Position numbers and translations under genes: made by a program
Part shown: in pieces, positions 53,401 through 59,400 of the stretch
Layout of the letters: each line of letters opens with the position of its first letter
How positions within the stretch are numbered: the stretch's first letter is position 1
Notes under the pieces: model-generated
The model's input: the letters and a program-made list of their open reading frames with translations, nothing else
Told to the model about the DNA's origin: nothing
Databases searched by the model: none
Origin: Paragonimus skrjabini miyazakii
Taxonomy: Eukaryota; Platyhelminthes; Trematoda; Plagiorchiida; Troglotrematidae
Assembly: GCA_014338405.1 (NCBI GenBank)
Contig: JTDE01002847.1
Location: forward strand, 24,806-88,805
Direction of reading: 5' to 3'
DNA length: 64,000 nucleotides

Positions 53401-56400
53401 CCAAGTCTACCTTCGTCACATACAGTACGGAGTGCTATCTTGGTGGTAACACGCTGGCAACACCGATCATGAGAGAGACTTCGGGACAGTTTTCTCACTT
53501 AGTCTCAGTCTTTCTCTGAACAAGAGATGAACAAACAAATAAATCTAACTATACACTTAGATGACTTGCTGATCTGCATAGGAATTTTCATCTTAGGACC
53601 ATTTCCATACTAGGTGGTAAGCTCATCAGCATGTCAACTTCCTGCCCATATCTGATTTCGGACAGTGATCTCCCCAAGAGTCTCAAGGAGAACAGTACGG
53701 CAAGCTAGACCATTTAGATTATTATCGTATCCAGGCAGGTCACGTGCGGTTGGCTAATCTTCCGTGTTTTAACAAAAGATCACAAACGATCCTGTCTTTG
53801 ATTACTAATGAGAGACGATCGGGCAACCTGATCATTACCCACAAGCGAAAGTGCTTGAGCGTTCACATATGATAATTCGGTCGTGCCTAATGTGAGGTCA
53901 ATCGTCCAGTGGTAAACACGGTTGCCCCATGAACAGCGTGGCCGTGGTTCAAGTCCCGGCATTGGCGATGATATGCACTACTGACGAGCTCTAATGAGAG
54001 CGAAACTCGAGTCTAGTGCTTCTGTTGTTCAAAAGGGGCCGACTGGATAGTCTATGGTGATGCGACAGCTGCGATCAACTGTGGGTGATGTTCAAATTGA
54101 GATCATGTCTTTGACTGTAGAATCCCTCCACAAACCCTACCTTCAACCGCTCAATGTGATTGTGTCTGGCATCAGTCCCTGACTCACTTCTCTAGGGCTG
54201 TAGCATTGACAACAGAGTTGACTTCCCGGAAACATATGATGTCTAAGTAAACCCGGTTTGAATGATTTTACTTGAATTTATTGTAGCGTATTTCACCGTT
54301 GAAGAATTTTAGCGGATGTCTGATGTCTACATTATGGACACATGGTCGACAATTCAGATGGCCAGATTGTCGAAAAACGTCCAGTAGATTAAAGCTGCCT
54401 TCATCCTTCCACTGTTGCCGTTAGCCAGTTATTTGGTTGTAATGGATTAAAATGAACCTCTAATGAGCTTGCTGTTGTTGGTTTCGTGCTGTTAATTTTT
54501 TTGCTTTATGCTGTTCACGTCTGTCAACTCTCTCCTCAGCAGTACAATACAAATTCAGCGGTGTGTAGGCATTAATTGGTTTTGTTCACATGTACCTTTT
54601 TAATTGTTTTGATTGTGCCACACGTCAATGATTCAACTCATGTCAACACTTGACCCGGTCCATTTCAATCAGCTTCCTGGGCCAAGGATTGCCATGCTGT
54701 GAGGCGCTGAATTTAGCTTTAGCTAGGATGGCTGGAATGTGATTGCATAGCCATCAATGTTGTGATTTCAGAAACGCTTTATTGAAGCCTGAAGAGTTCC
54801 ATGTTCACCATCACCTTCACGACCGATTAAAATGTCACGGTTGTAGTTGCGTCCTAACTTGATACATTCTGCTACCCTCACTTATGTCGAGGGTACGATC
54901 ATGGTTCCTTTTGTGTACGAATGTCAAGGGGTGTGTCTCAACAACTTATGCTTCCGAGCTGAGTGTCATGCATGATGTTTCTGGAGTGATGCTGGGATTC
55001 GGGTTACCCAACCGTTAATGGATGAACTAGCAAGCCAGTAAAATATGGTCACGCCGACCATGTGAAAATGTTAGAGGCCGCAATCGGTGCCAAATGAGCT
55101 GACCTGGGGAGCCCTGTTTGTTCCAATTACCAAAAGGGGTAGCAGCTCAATGCAGGTAGCTACTGGTCGTCTTTAATTCAAACCGTGTATCTCACTACCT
55201 GACAGATCCACACCATCTATGAAACTACATGGCGCTCATGTCTGTTTTCATGAGCTGGGATGCCACACGGATTTACCAAAACCATACGGGCCCCGCGAAT
55301 TACGAATGAGTTTATTAACCGCAGTTTACAATATATTGACCACTTTCTTTGCTATGAAGAAAACAAGAAGTGGTCAAGTTAGGCTAGAATGGTTAAAATC
55401 ACGGACTGCAATATGTCACCGCATACGTCTAGTGGCTCTGAGACTCACATTTCGGTATCCGATAGACACAGTGTGATAGTGTGATCCCCATGCTGCTGGC
55501 TCATGTGGAAATCACACAGATAGGCTGAACACTAAATGAGTTAAAAGGGGGTCATCCCCGAATTTGTCGATGCCGACTTGAGGTTGTTACTGCTTTTAAC
55601 AGTGTTCGAAGAAACTTATTTTCCGGTCGAAATCTTTCTAACGGATAATATCAATTGATCTATCATGTGAATAAATGTTCGTAGATTGGCCTTCTCATCT
55701 TGTGTTTCAACGTTACATTCATATTTGACACAATACCGCCACATCATTCACTGATAATGAAACTATACTTCAAGAATTTGGAGAACACCAAGATCGAATA
55801 TGAATTTGAGGCAGAGATGTTAGTTTTAAAGCAACTGTTTTACTTGTCATTTAGATGAGTGCTTATAACTACATTATGGAACGTCCTAAGTTCTGACAAG
55901 CACAGAGAACGAACAAAATACAAGACATTCGTGGAGTTTTCAAATAAAATATCAGAGACTATAATGTACGTTATTCAATATACCAAACTGGCTGTTAAAC
56001 TACAGATAACAAGTTCGAGTAATACATTTGTATGCTTAATCCGTTTGATGCGGGCAGGACGGATTTGTGTATGAAGCAATAAACTCCCTATTGCTACGCG
56101 AATGCCAAGCTAGAGACAGTCAGAAGAGCAGAGTTTACAGTAGGCAGGCTAGAGGTAGTAGCAGTCGTGTACTTCATTAGCATGTCGTAAAAATTAGGAC
56201 AACAGTGATCTGAGTGACACTAAGTAATTTGATTTTTGGGGAAAAATGGGACCTGTTTTATAAAGAAAATCAGTATCGCACCAACGATTCCTGTTGACCC
56301 TGTGGTTCTTACCACTCACAGCCTTGACACAAGCCGTTTGGTTGTGTAAACCAGACACGTTCAGGCAAATTGCTTATATCACCACCTCTTATAAAAAAAA

Positions 56401-59400
56401 TCTGACGTAGCAGATAGCCGTCGTTTGTGGTTGGTTGAAGCCGATCGACCGCAGTTCCGTCCACAAAATGCAGCATGTGAACTCTGATTGACTGGAAGTT
56501 TTCAAATCAATGGACCACTTCGGTCCGGTCTCATTGCACTAACCAAAACAATTGTACGGCACACGCTGGTATGCCAACAGGAGCTATCTATAACCCTAAT
56601 GTAGTGTCATATACTTCTAGAAAACTCAGAGTTGATCGACTGTAAAACTCACTGGCTTAGTGAACTCGTGGCTTCGACTTGACTAAAGTGGAAATTTACT
56701 TACTCCAGAATGGTTTTAACATATGCTACTGCTGTCTTTCCAACTAAGTTACCAAAGTCAGTGTGTGTAACAAAATGTAACCCGTCTAGTTAACAGGCTA
56801 AACAATCGAGCAGACCGAGAGCGCTAAGCAGCTAAATGAAAAATTGACCTCATCATCGACCTATCACAAGCTTTCTCTGAATCAACTCACAGTGACTTGT
56901 AGGTCAGATGACTATTCAGCCTATGGATGAAATGATGAATGACCATGGTAATGTGACCTCTTGATGAAAACATCAGATGACTGTTCTGAGTCGTTAAATT
57001 TTCTGCCAAAAGAACTTCTAATCAGATGTCTCGTACAGTCAAATCGAAATCGAATTATGAATCAGTTTTGGTGAAAGTCGGAAGACACAAGAATTTGGCC
57101 TGTGTGTTCCTCATTTCTAACTTGGCTTGCATAACGATATGGATTGAAGTGACTGGTGTCTTCCTGAGGACAATCAAGCAAAATCAGAAGGCATTTGGTG
57201 AAGTCATTTACTTTGTTCTATCTGTTGAATACTGTGTATCATGAGTGACGGTTTTGAGTTCGTGGGTTTGCTGAAAGTAGGATCTGGTCTAAAAGTCGCA
57301 AGTTCAGAAGGATGCAATCGAGACAATCACTGTATATTTCATAAAAAGCCCTCTGAACATAAAATTCAACAAATCTTGAACGGCTGGTGAATGACGTGAA
57401 GGTGCGAAGACAACGCATATGGTTTGTGAGAACCTAACATTGTGACCGGCTACCAACAGTCCTACCTAGGACGACAATTATCTTGATGAGTTATACTGAT
57501 TCGAATCTGTTCGTTAGGAAGTGTGTGAATAGTGTTAAACAGCTTCATAGTACACAAGAATCAGTTGTTACTATTATGATTTAGATTACCAACATGTATT
57601 GATTGGGTTGTTAGATAACTTAACTGGCTTGAGAAGGCTGGTAGGTCTAGGTGAACATTAGTCACCTTAAACATGTTGCCCCTGGATACCATGAACTCCA
57701 AAGACGACACAACCTGATAACGTCTTGCAGATATAAAAGCAGATAATACGTGAATAGTGAGCACCATTGTTGCCAGTCTTAGGTCAATCAACTCAGACTC
57801 CTGACTTTTATGGGTTTCCAAAAGTTCGTAAGCGCAACGTGCGTATTTGGTCTATTCTTACAACGGATACCTTTCCAAATCGTCGATATTTCTTGATAAT
57901 CCTCCTTGAATCTATAAGACACAATAGTCCGAACATAGCTCCTGGGACACTTATGTACTGTTTTCCGTTCTCAATACAAAAAAGTCCTCTGTGATGCTCT
58001 CACATTGTTCGCTAGCGCTCACTTGAATGAAAATAATCATTTTTGTGCAGACCCATAGTTAGCTGAGATTTTCATAGCTTGATTGGAACAGGATGTGTCA
58101 AAAACAACCCGTCGAGTTGTTCCTTACAACACATACCAGAATGATGTCTTGAAATTGGCCAAAAACCAGGATAGTGTGAAAAGCTTCCGAACGTATTTAA
58201 CTCAGTCCAAAGTTCATTCCACCTGTGAACATGGAAACCATAATCCGATTGCCTTTCTTGCTTTGTTAATTGTCGGAACATCTAACAGAATGAGAAGTGC
58301 GGTGTACACGAGAACCGGACAGTACCTTTATTCCGTCAGTTTTTCACAGATTCAACAAAAGTGGTAGGTAGTTTGACTAATGCTTTAGGGATCCATTAAA
58401 ATGTGAGCGATCGAAACAATAAAGAAATATCTAGGAATTTTGAAAGATGTGCTGCTTTAATCGAACGTCCTGTTCAATTTCGTGATCACAAAGAGACCCA
58501 ACCTATTATACAAAAATAAACCAAACTAGATTCAAACTTAATCTTGAATTGGGTTTACGTGTGATCCATCAAGCCGTCTAATTGCGTTACGCTGCGAGTA
58601 CCAGAAGCATGTTCTTGCCATCAATCAAGAGTCCTGGTTTCGTCCTCCCGACCGCTTGTTGTATTAATTTGCTCAATTTTTGTTGAGATAGCACTTAAAC
58701 AAGGAAGATAAACAGACGATTATTCACCTGTACGCTATCAGTCAATTTATACAGTTCAACTTCAGTTAAACAGCATACAACCTGAAAATGGAACTACGTA
58801 TGTTAGCCGTCGGAGAACAATTTATTCATCAATTTGCCTGCCTCATACTCTCTGAGGAACCTCACGATGGTAGCAGTTGCTAACAAATCTTTCAGGTTTT
58901 TCTTCCACGTTAATCGAGCTTAGTTTTTCTCTGTAGTCATCTATACACGTCAAAGCAAAGCAAAAAATGTTTATGCAAATAGATAGTCTAAGAACTGCCT
59001 ACAGCAATATGAACTGTCGTTCCGATTGAACTGTTGGATATACTGTATGCGTCCTGAAGAGGTCACCCCAGAGGCAGCAGAAGGGCGGCAAGTTAGACAT
59101 TTAACACTTTTGCGCATAGCTTTCAACTCAGCTGAACATTTCGATCGGTACGCTGATGAAGAAGACACTGGACAAAAGCTTTGTGTTTTCATCTGGCCTC
59201 ACCAATAGCTCCTAGCAGCGCCCGAACAAACAAGCTTGTTAATCCTTGTCTCCTTTGTCTCACATCTGGCAGAACAAAATACTTGAATCTCAGCTCATAG
59301 CCATAGATTATGCCATCCACCTACTATTAAGAATATTTTCGGAGAACTTAAAGTGATTTGTCGTCTCAATCCTACCGGGAAATTCCATCCAAGTGTAGTT

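Noticed and set aside
57026..57244. Hydrophobic frame considered as a transmembrane exon of the adhesion gene
   Set aside because: No usable splice sites in the needed phase, while exon 12 already supplies a hydrophobic C-terminus.
58083..58367. 94-codon plus-strand frame as an additional exon
   Set aside because: No acceptor/donor pair fits phase 1 on both sides without a stop, and no domain or PLE block is recognisable.
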